From Amphimedon queenslandica (Eukaryota > Porifera > Demospongiae > Haplosclerida > Niphatidae): DNA of 64,000 bases. The notes beneath the pieces were generated by a model. The model was not told the origin of the DNA, made no database searches, and saw only the letters and a program-made list of their open reading frames with translations. The stretch lies in NCBI RefSeq assembly GCF_000090795.2, contig NW_003546268.1, positions 254,862-318,861 of the forward strand, read 5' to 3'. Position numbers and translations under genes: made by a program. Positions 1 through 19,714 of this stretch are shown here, one piece after another (positions within the stretch are counted from its first letter, which is position 1; each line of letters begins with the position of its first letter).

Positions 1-76
1 TCCTTTTCATCAACAACAGCCATTTTAACAATAATCGTAATTATTATTAGGAGAAAATGTTATACAAAAAATAAAG

Positions 77-8054
<7,978 letters not shown>

Positions 8055-8425
8055 CTAAAGATAAGGAAAGTAATATGATGATGATAAAATACATGTAGTA
8101 ATTATAAATACATGTAAAAACCTAGACAAATTCATGCTTTTAAGTAGAGTATGAGTAAACTCCAATGGTACTCTTGGCTATAAACATCACTTGCATTTGA
8201 CGTGACTTTATGTTGTTCATAGCTTGGCTTTAAAGTAGGTTAATCAGCAGGGCCATCTTCGCTGAGTCTGTAAGTGCCTACTAAGCGGGCAGCTTGTAGG
8301 GTGATATGAGTAGATAGCTGGATTCAAAAGGTGGATACGGAATCTACAAGCTATAAAAATTCCTGGAAGTTGGTAACATTCCTGTAGTAATCTTAGAGAA
8401 GACAAAGAATGCTATAAAGGAAGGT

Positions 8426-9260
8426 ATGAATTGTATTCAAGAAAGGCAAAAGTTGATCAGGATTGCTGACCGTTCCAATTTTGGATGGGATGTAGTCAAT
8501 GAGTATCAGGCGGACAAATTAGCCGCTAGCAGTGACAATGAGAAGAAGCTGATCAAAGCAAAAAAGCAGTGGAGCAGAATGTCAAAAAAGAAAAAAATCT
8601 TGGCTAGTACAAAGAGGATTGGTTCTACAATATCTCAAGCCCAAAAGCCAGAAAGATGGAGATCAAGAGGAGGTCTACGTGCACAAATGAGCTTATATCC
8701 TCAGTCTTCATCAAGTGAACCATGGCAGTATTAAAAGACCTTTTGTTACTTGCAGTCCTTGGTCTAAGCCACCACAAGTTCCAGGACCATGTTTCTCATG
8801 CATTCTCTAGTGTGACGGTCTGTTACTGCTCGATAAGGAGATTTATCATCCATTTATTGATGTATTCCAGATTGAAGAACATGATTATGAAGAATCCAAT
8901 GCAGTGTATGTGTATGAACAGTGCGCTTTCTCAAGGTGGTACAGCCTTTCATGCAGTTCCAACTGCTAATTTCCCAGGTCACCTATTGGCACCATGACAA
9001 CCCTGTAGTGCCAAGAGTATAAGGAGGGTGGAGGGAAGGCTAGATGTGCCAATTTTCTAGGTCACTTATTGGCTCTGCGACAGAGTGTTTCTTTTTGCAA
9101 TGGAGGAGGATCATGTTTAATGTATGAATCCCAAGAAAGGCCCTCACTTAAGACATACTATCCTACAGAGTCAGCAAGTGACAGAGGATGGCCTCAAATG
9201 AAAAATGGAGGATAGATTTGGCTTCCTCCAGTTTGAAGGAGCAGAGAGCTACTGGCATCA
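8426..9260 (+). pseudogene. Degraded retroelement gag-like ORF
   Basis: Residues from 8426 read ERQKLIRIADRSNFGWDVV, then EYQADKLAASSDNEKKLIKA and a Lys/Arg-rich stretch. This pattern resembles a gag-like ORF found in invertebrate DIRS/Ngaro-type retroelements, which I recall only as a family likeness. A shifted frame after 8734 gives PGPCFSC, the start of a possible zinc knuckle. Then VPTANFPGHLLAP and a second, diverged copy of that phrase follow near 9035-9080. Several stops and frame changes show it is dead. No reverse transcriptase is visible beside it. Confidence 0.45.
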
Positions 9261-9544
9261 GGCAACTCCAAGCTTTGAACAAAGAAATAGTGAGATACAT
9301 TTTAACTTAATATCTTATCTTTTCTGTGATAAAACATTGTGCTTTACTAATTTACAATATTATATCGATCTCTCTCTAAGTTAAAAAAGAGTGTTGGCAA
9401 GGACAAAAATTCCTGCACAAACTAATCTCTCTTGGTACTTATGTAGAAATTTTATTGGTCAATCAGAGTTTGAGATTCATTGGTTTTAACAACATATTCA
9501 CTTGTTGGTTAATATTTAGTTACGAAAAAAAGAGGACAAAAGAT

Positions 9545-9612
9545 TTCACACAGCATATAACCTAGTTGGGCAATATTTAGTAATGGATAAAGATGACGAA
9601 AGATTTTAAGTA
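9545..9612 (+). pseudogene. BAF-like fragment, C-terminal part
   Basis: Reading on the plus strand gives AYNLVGQYLVMDKDDERF. This matches the BAF segment that follows the helix-hairpin-helix (AYVVLGQFLVLKKDEDLF in BANF1). A second, poorer copy of the same phrase lies just upstream near 9505-9535. The same phrase followed by a GTAAGT-like donor recurs near 15400 and 22030, so it was probably a separate exon. Confidence 0.5.
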
Positions 9613-9699
9613 AGTTATAATTACGTACTATTGTCTTGAAATTGGCAAAGGCCTGATGCAAAGACTGTCTATTGACTAGCTCACTGTACTGCTTTAAAA

Positions 9700-10060
9700 T
9701 GGAAATATAGTAGGTCACTTAGCCTCAGCAGTTCCTGCTCTATGGTTAAAAGACATTTTTGCAAATTTGTAGGCTCATTCCACTTACCAGGCCATCATTA
9801 GATAATAGCAACCACCACTACACTGCATACTGACAGCATACCCTGTACTATTAATCTGGCAAACCTCAAAAATTGTCAGACAGCTCACCCAAATTAAACA
9901 CTCAAGGACCAACTGAGCCATTAAAGAAGTGAAGTGATCTTGCTTTTTTAATTGGAAAATAGTCAAGTTAATAAAATTGGGTGGCATCTTTTTAATTAAA
10001 ACATCATGACTACTGACAATGACACTAAGCTTAACACACAGCAAGTGAGTAGGGGACAGG
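9700..10060. repeat. Repeat unit shared with 14735-15320
   Basis: The phrase 'tatagtaggtcacttagcct' and the following text recur at 14737 onward. The two copies are collinear to about 9860/14915. There the second copy has about 250 extra bases (14915-15170) before resuming at 'ctggcaaacctcaaaaa'. This points to duplication of a larger element rather than a simple repeat. Confidence 0.65.
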
Positions 10061-10429
10061 AGCCTGAGCCACCACACACTCTATACAGCTAGAGTTTATA
10101 CAAGAGAGTGCCAAAGTGGGAGAAGCAGAGTCTGCTCTTTCAATAGAAAATACTGACCAACAATCCTGCTGCTGTTGATAGTAATTTTCAAACACTGTTT
10201 CATTGTTTAGCAAGGTTGGATGTCAGGTTTTTTTACTAGGAATTACACTAGGAAATTTAAAATTGATAATTTAGTAACATATGATCCTTAAAATGCTGAC
10301 TTTACAAACACATCTTATGAAAATGCTGATGTTTCTATTGTTAACAAAAAAGGCAATACAGCAGCTTGTTCCATGAATTGCCCTTACTACTTTTCAAGTA
10401 CTGAATGCTTTTATTTCAATTGCAGTTAA

Positions 10430-10650
10430 GTATGCATATGCGTCCTTCACACTCTAGCTGCAGGTTATTCACTAACACTACCATCTGCAGTGCAGTCATG
10501 GCACTAAGGACTCCAGAATATGCACAACTACAGTACATACACTTATACAGGCCTCTTGCAAAGAAGGTGGATACTGGCATTTGGCAGCAAAGTTCTTCTA
10601 AGCATCTTACCAAAGGGCTTTGCTTAACCACTATGATAATAATCTAAAGT
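10430..10650. repeat. Repeat unit shared with 21165-21620 and 22205-22300
   Basis: 'cactctagctgcaggttatt' and 'gtcatggcactaaggact' recur at about 21170-21230. 'gtggatactggcatttggca' with 'gttcttctaagcat' recurs at 21550 and 22210. The 21-kb copy has about 275 extra bases between the two halves. This is the same multi-copy unit that carries the BAF-like exons. Confidence 0.6.
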
Positions 10651-10927
10651 ATTCTGATGATTGTTACTATTGCAAGAACTGTAAATAACATTGTATGACT
10701 AAACAACATATAACTTGTTAATTATCTTATTTTTATCATAAAAAGGTCGTTGGATATACACAATGTGAAAACGCAAAAAATTAAAATGGGAATGGAAAAT
10801 TAAAAGAGGTGTGGTTATGGATGGAGTATCAATAGTCAGAAAAAAACAGAGCTAACTATGACTACCTATGTGGTACTTAGTATTTTTATTGCAATTTTAG
10901 GCAATGACAACATAAAATAAGCAATCA

Positions 10928-11066
10928 TGAATAAGAAACAATCTGAAATAAAGTGTAGAAATATGCAATTTTTGTGCGTGAGCTATTATCCAATAAACTG
11001 GTAACCATCATAGGCAGTATTGGTAAAGTGACTGGACAGGGCCTGGAGTCCCTAGGCTACGACCAA
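10928..11066 (+). pseudogene. BAF-like copy A (HhH exon)
   Basis: An ATG at 10928 starts MNKKQSEIK, as in the copies at 18085 and 22567. After one frame change, KYAIFVRELLSNKLVTIIG and SIGKVTGQGLESLGYDQ follow. This matches the BAF pattern of an N-terminal FV.EP...K, then the helix-hairpin-helix GIG..LG..LE..GFDKA. An acceptor-like TTTTAG precedes it. Frame shifts show it is decayed. Confidence 0.6.
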
Positions 11067-11843
11067 AGCCCTATTTGTGTTAGGGAGGCATTCATTTGTA
11101 GGTGTGTAGATGCATTGCTTAGAGCTGGCTCAAGCAGGAAAGTGCTCCTCGTTTGCGAATAAAGTTGTCTGGTTTCATTGAAGCCTCGCGGCAACAATTA
11201 ATGGCTGCAATACATCGATGTTACAGTGACTATTGTGTGATGCTGTTAGGTTCAAGTTGAAGTATTTAGATACTGTTGAAGGCTGGTGCCACTTACATAC
11301 ATGTACATGAATTTGAATTTAGTAACCAGTATCATTTAATGAACAATTGTTGTTATTGTCATTGTTATTGTTATTATTATTGGTATAAATTTATTATAAT
11401 TACATTTGAATTAATTCTTTAAAAATGATTCTTATTAAAGGGTAACTATCATGAAAGTATGCAATATTTGTTTTACTTTGAAATGATACCCAAAGGTGAG
11501 ATAATGAACATCATGACAATATTAGCAAAATGCTTGAAGTATGCATGATATTTAGAGGTTAATTAAGTGCTTTGTTTTTTAAGTCCAAAGAAGATAACTG
11601 TTGTGGGAATTCTAATGCAAGCTTACAAGTAGCACCTATAACTTGAAAGAGATATTGAGGCCTTGCAACAAAGAAGGCAGTTGATAATACTTCATATCAA
11701 ATTTCTGAGGCTTGAACTAGTGAGTTTTGAAATCCTTAGTATGATAATATTGACTAAGATATTGTTTGTTTATAGACTATATGAAAGACCTACTGAAGTG
11801 GAAAAGCAATATATACGTAAAGAAGAAGGAAACTTTGTCATCC
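11067..11843. other. No recognisable gene
   Basis: AT-rich intronic sequence with TTATTG microsatellite-like runs near 11350-11400. I see no protein likeness or termini here. Confidence 0.5.
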
Positions 11844-12208
11844 ATTTACTTCATACAGCATATCAATGATCTTGTTGCTCAATTGAAGATTCTATTTAAA
11901 GATGAAGATAACACGATTTTATGTAGTTGCTTTTATGTTTACGTAATAATTAATGCTTGTTAGGCATTTATTAAGTGATTTATTGGTTTGTGGGTGTGGT
12001 CGAGTGCCTCATAAAGCACGAGGCAAAGCCGAGTGCTTTATGAGGCACTCGACCACACCCACAAACCAATAAATCACTTAATAAATGCCTAACAAGCATT
12101 AATTATTACGTAAACATAAAAGCTACTACATAAAATCGTGTTATCTTCATCTTGAAATAGAATCTTCAGTTGAGCAACAAGATCATTGATATGCTGTATG
12201 AAGTAAAT
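11844..12208. repeat. Long palindrome, 176-bp arms with 13-bp spacer
   Basis: The left arm is 11844-12019, the spacer is 12020-12032 (gaggcaaagccga) and the right arm is 12033-12208. I count only three mismatches. The core is GTGTGGTCGAGTGCCTCATA and its complement. It borders the Crypton-type recombinase ORF at 12458. A shorter palindrome of similar style lies beside the other recombinase fragment (53201-53301). The 10-N gap that follows directly means that an assembly artefact cannot be excluded. Confidence 0.85.
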
Positions 12209-12218
12209 NNNNNNNNNN
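12209..12218. other. Assembly gap (10 N)
   Basis: Ten N follow directly on the right arm of a 176-bp palindrome. The sequence after the gap repeats part of the palindrome arm (CAATAAATCACTTAATAAA). The gap therefore marks an assembly uncertainty inside a repeat. Confidence 0.98.
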
Positions 12219-12457
12219 CAATAAATCACTTAATAAACGCCTAACAAGCATTATGTGGTTTATTGTACGTGACTTACAAGACAAAACAAGCACTTTCTAG
12301 TTGCTGTTTTCCATTGCTGGGATCACATTAGTTAATAGTTAGCTCAGACATGCGTAGTTCATTTTGTGCGCATGCGCAATAGAGCAGTTGTTATGGTTAC
12401 TCGTTTTTTTTCAATAATAAACATTAAACAAGTGACATTCAAGGAGAAAGGACGAGG

Positions 12458-13745
12458 ATGAAGAGAGCTGCTCTAGAGCAAATTTCCTCTGTACCTCTGA
12501 AGCGCCCACTGGTTCTTGGCCCTAACCGTCGTTTTCTACCTCCAATAACAACGGAAGAAGCAACAGAGAAGGCAAAAGGTGCCGTACCGGCTAACATGAA
12601 ACTTGCAAATAAATGGGCTCTTCGTACGTTTCAAAGTTGGGTATCATTTAGGAACTCCATGTCAGAGGAAAAGGTTCCTGAAGACCTTCTAGCATGTAAA
12701 AACTCGGAAGTAGTTTGCTACTGGCTTTGTCGTTTTGTAAGTGAGGCTAGAAAGGAAAACAGAGAGCCATACCCCTCTGCCACTATAAGAAGTCTCCTCG
12801 CTGTGTATCAGAGAATATTGCAAGACAATAAGTTAGACTACCATCTGTTTAGCAAGAATGATTTCAGGTTTAGAGAGCTACAGAATACAATAGACTCTGT
12901 GTGTGTTACTTTAAGAAAGGAAGGGGTTGGTGCAATAAGGAAGGCCGCAGCAGTAATAACTAAAGAGGATGAGCAGTTATTGTGGAGTAGTGGAGTTATG
13001 GGAACAGACTCACCTTGGCCTCTTCTTCATGCTGTATTTTACACTGTTGGTCTTTCTTTCACACTGAGGGGTGGTCAAGAACATCGCGACCTTACCATTG
13101 AGCAGTTTCGTAGGTTTCCTCAAGACCATGGAGTATACAATGAAGACACTTACTACCAGTACGTAGAGCATGGGTCGAAAAGCTATCAGGGAAGACTAAG
13201 TGATCTGGATTCTAATAAAGTCAGCTATATATATGCACAACCAGATTATTCCATACCAGGCATGTGTCCACTGTCCAGTACAATTGATTGATCTTTATAT
13301 ACCAAAACTACCTAAGAATCCAAAGGCCTTTTATATGCAGCCAATGCAGAGAATAGATAGTGATCCAACACGTCCATGGTACCAGATAACACCTATAGGA
13401 GTCAATACACTCAAAAATATGATGGCAAAAATGTCAGAGTTGGCTGGACTTAGTAATCGATACACCAATCATAGTCTGAGAGCGACAGCTTGCACAAGAA
13501 TGTTTAATGCAGGCATTCCAGAAAAAATCATAGCTGAATTTTCAGGTCACAAGAGTTCAAAAGGGCTACAGAAATATGAACACACTTCCACCAAACTTAT
13601 AAAGGAGGCTGGGTTGGCAATAAAAGAAGAAAAGATTCAAGTAAAAGATGAAAAATCCAGTGGCGAAAAGGAAGATAAAATCAAGAAACTAGATGCACTG
13701 CAGAACTGGAATTTTCAAAACTGTACTATAAAAATACAATTATAG
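12458..13745 (+). pseudogene. Crypton-type tyrosine recombinase with one frameshift
   Basis: Frame one (12458-13291) encodes 277 residues and frame two (to 13745) carries the rest. The reading should switch near 13255-13290, at CPV.LIDLYIPKLP. Catalytic features of tyrosine recombinases are visible: Arg in FTLRGGQEHRDL (about residue 204), H-x2-R in TNHSLRATACTRMFNAG, His in FSGHKSSKGLQKY, and a Tyr just after. The layout matches the DUF3504-like family of Crypton transposons and of the host genes QRICH1, ZMYM2-4 and KIAA1958. A Lys/Glu-rich tail follows. The rest of the frame is open, so the element is fairly young. A single-base indel, real or a sequencing error, is the simplest reading. 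'acaagcatt..atgtg.t.tattg' occurs near 12244 and 13794 in direct orientation and might mark the element's ends. Confidence 0.8.
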
Positions 13746-14340
13746 TTTCTACCATGCCTAAGCATATTGCATGTAAATTAAGCCTTACTTGACAAGCATT
13801 CATTATGTGATATATTGAACATTCAATAATTAATAAATTATTATTATGCAATATATTTGCTATAAGCAACCAATGGGAAAAATTAATAAGTCACAATAAT
13901 ATACAATAATGGATTTCCTAGTAAAAAGTGCAGTTGAGATAGGAGGATACAATCAGTTGGAGTTTAAATTTGCCGATGCAGTCAAAGGGTCTTGCTTTGA
14001 ATACCTATTTTATCAACAGGTTCAAAAAATTGACTTATCAATCTTAAAATCGAGACAAAAGACAGTGAGGGACATTTCCATATATGTGGTAGGATTGATC
14101 CATCTCTACCTCTGGTTGAAAAAGAGAACAAGAAAATGCAGAACAAATTTCAAGAACTCAATTAATAATAAGCTACACATGATAAATGTGTAATATATTG
14201 GTGATGGAATAGGAATGAAGGCATCAGAGATATGGCAGTGTTAACACTACATATGAGGAAAGAGAGAGTACAATAGATATCATTTATTTCCTAATTCTAC
14301 ATGCTTATCTTGTATCACCAATCACAACATGCTATTTAAG
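13746..14340. other. Downstream of the Crypton; unassigned
   Basis: AT-rich sequence. An open stretch of 94 codons at 13909-14193 starts MDFLVKSAVEIGGYNQLEF. I do not recognise it and it has no clear splice or family signal. Confidence 0.35.
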
Positions 14341-14348
14341 TGCACAGG

Positions 14349-14455
14349 ATTCAGAAGGTTCAGCCACAATTAGCAGGGAGAGTGAAATTGATGTAACTGA
14401 AGATTTAGTAATGACAGACATCAAAACTTCAGTGGGTGTAAGGAAACATCCTACA
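14349..14455 (+). other. Possible orphan exon
   Basis: An AG acceptor (GTGCACAG) and a donor (CCTACAG/GTAGGA) bracket an open segment reading DSEGSATISRESEIDVTEDL and then VMTDIKTSVGVRKHPTG. It is acidic with no recognised domain. It could be a relic exon of the BAF-like element or a chance frame. Confidence 0.25.
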
Positions 14456-14734
14456 GGTAGGAAGAACTGTGCCAAAAGCTTGTACTCCACACTATTGACA
14501 AACTAGTTGATTACATAAGATTGCAATATGCAGTGAAAAATTGGTTGCAAAAGGTATTGACGATCTTTTGTGTACAAGTAAAGGAAGTTAAACATATGAC
14601 TTTCTCAACTGAGAAAATCAAAAACCTTAATGATTAAGGCCTTGAAGGCTCAATTAGTAAGTATGATATACATCTTTCGCCACAACTATCACAAATAGGA
14701 CTGTCTACCGACTTGCTTATTGCATTGAAGTATA

Positions 14735-15445
14735 GTAGGTCCCTTAGCCTCAGCAGAGGATTACTGCTCTATGGTAATTTATTAAAAGACAATTTTGCTA
14801 ATTTGTAAGCTCATTCCACTAACCAGGCCACATTTAGACAATAACAACCACCACTACACTGCATAAAGGCCACCAGTAAATGCTGACAGCATAACCTGTG
14901 CTATTGATCTGGCATAGTTTTCTGACCAAAGAAAGACCAATTTCCTGCTAACTAAAGCAAATATTTATAATCACTTTGGGTCATTATCCATTTTTAGCAT
15001 AAATAATTAATATTAATAACAGCAATGTAATTAAGCAAGGATTAATAGCCTCAAGGCAAGCTCGCTTCTTGACTCAAGGCATACTCCATTCTCTATATTT
15101 GTCTCAGTCTTTTAGGAGGTAACTTAATTTTCATAAAATTAGTGGTTCTGACTTTAGTAAATGTTACTGAGCTGGCAAACCTCAAAAAGTGTCAGACAGC
15201 TCATCCAAATTTAACACTAAAGGACCAATTGAACTGTTTAAGAATGGAAGCGGTCCCGCCTTCTTTATTGAAAAATAGTAAAAAGTTAGGGCATTTCCAG
15301 AATTAAAACAGAAAGGTGCACAGCCACACCCAGGGAAAGGAAAAAGGAAAAGAAAAGGGAAAGACAAACTGAAAGGCATGATAAACTGCATCTGGATAAC
15401 CTAATATGATATTGCATTTGTTGTTAAAAGATGATGAGAGGTTTA
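14735..15445. repeat. Second copy of the 9.7-kb repeat unit, with BAF-like tail
   Basis: The sequence is collinear with 9700-10060 except for an extra 250-base block at 14915-15170. Near 15390-15440 the text has the LKDDERFK phrase followed by GTAAGTTATAATTATG. The same phrase and donor occur at 18280 and 22050, marking the end of the BAF-like second exon. Confidence 0.5.
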
Positions 15446-15899
15446 AAGTAAGTTATAATTATGTGCATTTGTATTAATAGTCTTGGTTGCACAAACACTG
15501 CAATGCCAGCACAAGACAACAGATAGAAGTGCTGATTCACGTGACAGGATGGTGTGAATTAAATATGGAAGCTTAACTCAATATCAATAGGTAGTATGAT
15601 GTGGTAGATTACTTCATATGAATAAATTGAGAAATTTTAATGTTTGAAATTACAGTAGTTAAAAAAAGATAATTATAAAGATGGTATTGAATAAAAAGTG
15701 CGTATGTTCCTGGTTTATTACAATAAAACATGACTGTATTGCAGTAGCCAAGAGAGAGAAATTGTAGACTGTTTTGAGTCTTTTCGGATTTCAGAGCAGA
15801 AAGGGATAGCTGACAGGTGTCATTAGTATTTAGTAGTATAGATAAGAGAGATAGCAGAGGGGTTGGAGTTATAACAAAGTAGTAACACATAGGAGAGAC

Positions 15900-16660
15900 T
15901 TATTGTGAGTTTCAGAGGTGGCTATAGTCAAGACAAGGGGACAACTTTGGCTTGTCAAAGAGCAAGAAGACCAACTTTTTAATTATCCAATGATTAATGA
16001 ATCAACAATTCTGCAGCGAAAGAATCTTGTTGCGGACACTCTTGCTCTGATTCATTCCTTGCTGACGACACTAGAAGAATGGCCATTGCTCCAAGACATA
16101 ATAAACATTCAACACGACAAAAAAATTTATTGAACAGTGCTTTGAAATAACATCATTTCCTATATGCACAGTTCACTAAAGTAACCTAAGGATTACCATC
16201 AGCTACAAAGTAACTCAGCTAATAGCACCAGCAACTGTCACTGAGGCTCTGAGACAAAAATCAGAGGAAATCAACTTGGCCCTTCCTAATTCTCTATGAA
16301 CACCAAGTGGACAATAAGCTCTCCTTCCTCTCTCATCTGGTTCACGTCTCCTCATACTAGGTGATGGTTCATTTCGTCTCCAGTTATCAGTCTCTGATCT
16401 CCTCCAGTTGTCTTTCCTTCTGCTTTTAATACATGTAGCTGAGCCTGCCAGTAGGACAGACACTGGTAGCAATCACATGTCAAATAATGTATAAAAGATG
16501 TTAGAAGTCTACTTTTGCGTCATAAGTAAAGTTGCTGTTTCTGAATGAAGATGGTTTGATAGTAATGAGTCAATTCACTATTTGATGAAGTTTACTGCTA
16601 TCAGAAAGAGCAAAAAATATTTAAAATTCCTCCACAAACCAATCAGGTTCCTTCTCCTCT
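15900..16660. repeat. Repeat unit with BAF-like start; copies at 23140 and 27540
   Basis: 'gacactcttgctctgattca' and 'ctgaggctctgagacaaa' recur at 23260-23420. The segment from 'taacctaaggattaccatca' to about 16570 recurs almost base for base at 27547-27930. At 16598 the plus strand reads AIRKSKKYLKFLHKPI, the beginning of a BAF-like domain that breaks off. A minus-strand frame (about 16215-16472; 27630-27815) starting MLPVSVLLAGSATCI is shared by both copies, but its function is unknown. Confidence 0.6.
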
Positions 16661-17024
16661 AACATTTTCTTCACTCTTTTACCCGGGGATCCTAATTTAG
16701 TTGTAAAATAAAGAAATATATACTCATCACTGTGACAATTATGGAAGTAGGACTACTCGGAGAACTACTCTTGGCCTGTTTTATAGGGCCATCATCATTC
16801 TGGGATGTAAATTTGTCAGGACATTGCAGACTAGAATGGACAGGCAGACTATAGATACAGGGGAATGGGATGCTCATTGGAATACGATCCTTAAGGCTAT
16901 GGAAGCAATCAGCAGCCCCTTTGCCCCTGCCTTACTAAATGTATGAACTTACTGCTAAAGATACATCTAGCGATACAAGTATGAACAGTCCCTATTTACC
17001 TATTTCCATTATTATTCTGTAAAA

Positions 17025-17525
17025 ATGATAAATCAAAATACAAGGCAAGCCTATTTATGTCATTGGCAGTATCAGCCAAGTCATTGGGGAAGGCTTGAGA
17101 TGATGGGCTTTCGTTTTAGGCTGAGAAGAGTCTGCAATTTATTCAGTCGACAAAAAAGAGTAAAAAATCTGAAGTTCATTGATGAACCCTTAGGCAAAAA
17201 TTTATTTAAATTATTTCATTATAGATTCTATAATAAAACAATAGGATTATTCTTGGTCTGCATCATCGGATTCATCACTATGATTTTGGCAAGTAAATTT
17301 AGTGGAGACATTAATGAATTAAAGGCTTATTTGCATGTAGTGATTAAAAAGGACAATAAGGAGGACTACCATCCATGATCAGACTATTCGTACTTCTCGT
17401 GATGTAGGCCTTGGGCTACAGATTTGCTTACAACCTAATTGGGCAGTACTTGATCCTAAACAAGAATGATGACCAATTTAAATCATGGATTCAAAGTCAG
17501 TATTACCATTACCCAATTCCTAGGC
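17025..17525 (+). pseudogene. BAF-like copies C and D, tandem
   Basis: The first module, with frame shifts, reads QGKPIYVIGSISQVIGEGLE then MMGF. The second starts VKNLKFIDEPLGKN at about 17158, then is interrupted by roughly 220 bases. It resumes at about 17411 as LGYRFAYNLIGQYLILNK and NDDQFKSWIQSQYYHYPIP. The second part covers the BAF region from the hairpin to the final helices. The two-module order is the same as at 19725-19960 and 23601-23965. Confidence 0.6.
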
Positions 17526-18060
17526 TATTATATGTAGTTGGCTGTCCATCTGTGATGCACATGTGTGCATTCATTTTAGTGCATCTGCGCATGCACAGTT
17601 AAGAGGTGTACTGCATTATATCAATTAAATCGTAATTCCTGAATATCTCAGCATTGGCATCAAGAGTACTCCCGTCCATAGTTCATACCATGATAATGGC
17701 TGATTCAATGGACAAAGTTCAATGCCTTTGTGAATAGGCAGTGGAAGGGAGGGGCAGGTTGGGTCATTATACATAGCAATTACATTCAAATATATTTTCT
17801 AGATAATGGCAATCACAATCGTAAAAATCAAATACATTTGCGAAATACAAAATATGTATGACCCCATGTCTCGTAAGGGGTGAGCCCTAAGCCGACTCAA
17901 GTTTGTTCCCTGCAACCTGAGATGACATCAGTAAAACAAAACCTGCTGTCAGCATTGTATTTATTGGAAACACCAACAATAGAATATTGCCTTAGTGTAA
18001 CTATTAATTATAGGTTTAAAAATAACAAAAATATTGTGATTTTAACTCTCAGTAGATTTT

Positions 18061-18310
18061 GTGGGTGCTAATAATAAGGCAATAATGGAACAGAAACAAT
18101 CATGGCTACGTCAAATTAAGAGAGGTGAAAATTACATAAGATTTTTAAACAACCCTTTGGATGAGAAGCACATTATATCCATAGGGGGTATGGGCCCAGT
18201 CCTTGGAGGGAAACTAGAGGCACTTGGCTTTAAGCTGCCTATGTCTTAATTGGTCAATATTTAGTGTGTTATTAAAAAGCAACGAGAGATTTCAAGTAAA
18301 CTATAAACGT
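18061..18310 (+). pseudogene. BAF-like copy E
   Basis: From the ATG at 18085 the frame reads MEQKQSWLRQIKRGENYIRF, LNNPLDEKHIISIGGMGPVL, then GGKLEALGF. A one-base shift continues it as AAYVLIGQYLV, then KATRDFK. This corresponds to most of the 89-residue BAF fold: the N-terminal helix, the HhH GIG loop and the AYVVLGQFLV strand-helix region. Confidence 0.65.
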
Positions 18311-18384
18311 ACAATTGTACATATAAATAAGTTTACTTTGTATTAAATAGATTTGGCTCGAAGAGCATACTATTTGAAACAGCA

Positions 18385-18800
18385 ATTTGAATTTTATTAT
18401 ACCTATGCATAGTGGGTACCTCTGTACCATCTGAAAGGATAGTGTCACCGTGCTGTAGGTCACAGCCTCTATTGGCTGACTGTTAGTGTGACTGCAGGTC
18501 TCCAACACAAGTTTGAGAGCTTTCAAGTAATCTTAAATTGAAATTTATTAAACCATCTTTAGTGCCTCAACCACTTCTATGTCAAATTGATGATGCTTTT
18601 CAAAGCAAAGCAGATAATGAGTATGAATCTTTGACTGACTTTTTACTCAAAGATTCAGCCCAAACATCTCTTCATTACTCCAGTTCATTTTGTAAAAAAG
18701 TGATGCATTTGTTTTTACATGACTATAACTCCTGGGAGTCCAGAAAGTATAAAAATATGGAGAAGGTATTGAGGGACAATTACACATTCTAGAGGAAAAA
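18385..18800 (+). pseudogene. hAT transposase C-terminal fragment
   Basis: The phrase TSVPSERIVS, translated near 18418, is the conserved TSVPSER motif in the hAT dimerisation domain. The following open stretch (18538-18790) ends KYKNMEKVLRDNYTF and is not recognised. A sister fragment with TTVPSER lies at about 29530. Confidence 0.45.
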
Positions 18801-19714
18801 GCACAAGTGAAAAATTGTGAGAGTGTCATGTAGTTGTGGGATGTGGCACTTGGACATTTTTGAGCAGCTGAGCTCTACATATAAATTTTAATTAGAGGTC
18901 GACAATTATACCAAACTGATTGATACTTCATCAATACAAACCAATGTTCAACTTCTTAAAAAGGGCTGTTCCATAATAAAACCACTTAAGTAAATAAATA
19001 ATTCATTAGCATTAACCAGCAGTAATAACTAGCAGTAAATAATGAAAACATCTGTTGCTACACTAGAGATGAACTGGTTCCTTGTCATTGAATGTGGCAT
19101 CAACTTCAAAAGCTAGTAATAAGTCCAGCTTGGGTGCAGTGCACTATACTACATCCAATGATATAACTGCCAAGAGTGCAAGATGAATGGGTAAAAAGTA
19201 AAATCATAGTGGACAACAGCTGGAGTCACTTCTCCTAATCAAGGGATGCAGGTAGAAATTTGCTTGACTCCTAATTCATGCAAATTATATATTTCATTTA
19301 CAAAAAAATTTAATCAAAAATGATGTTCATTATAGATTTGCTGGCACTAAATGCATGACTTCAAATTCAATATGCTGCAACACGAGCTCTTTTATTTTAT
19401 ATTTGCCTAAATTTAGCACTATATAGTTATAACCTTTCTTTATTCATTATTACAGTTCCATTAAAATAATTGTTTTTTTTATGAGGCCAATGCAGCAACA
19501 GAGTCTCGCTGAAGTTTATATTTCAATATAAATTATGTTCTGCCATCTAAATGTATCATTATTATTTTGATTTTCATTGCTATTTCAGGCGAAGAAGAGT
19601 TCAACGCTTAGGCTCGCCATTCAGAAAAGCCCTAACTATCTTAAGTTTGTTAACGAACAATGAGCAACAAACCTGTTAGGCAGATAGAATCTGTTCTTTA
19701 GTTGCTGCCATCAG

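Noticed and set aside
11663-11963. Overlapping 65-68-codon frames before the palindrome
   Set aside because: They run into the palindrome arm and show no family likeness.
13255-13291. Programmed frameshift in the Crypton recombinase
   Set aside because: No slippery heptamer or downstream pseudoknot is evident; a one-base indel is simpler.
16215-16472. Secreted or toxin-like peptide (MLPVSVLLAGSATC start)
   Set aside because: The hydrophobic start is short, no cleavage context or cysteine framework follows, and it lies in a repeat.
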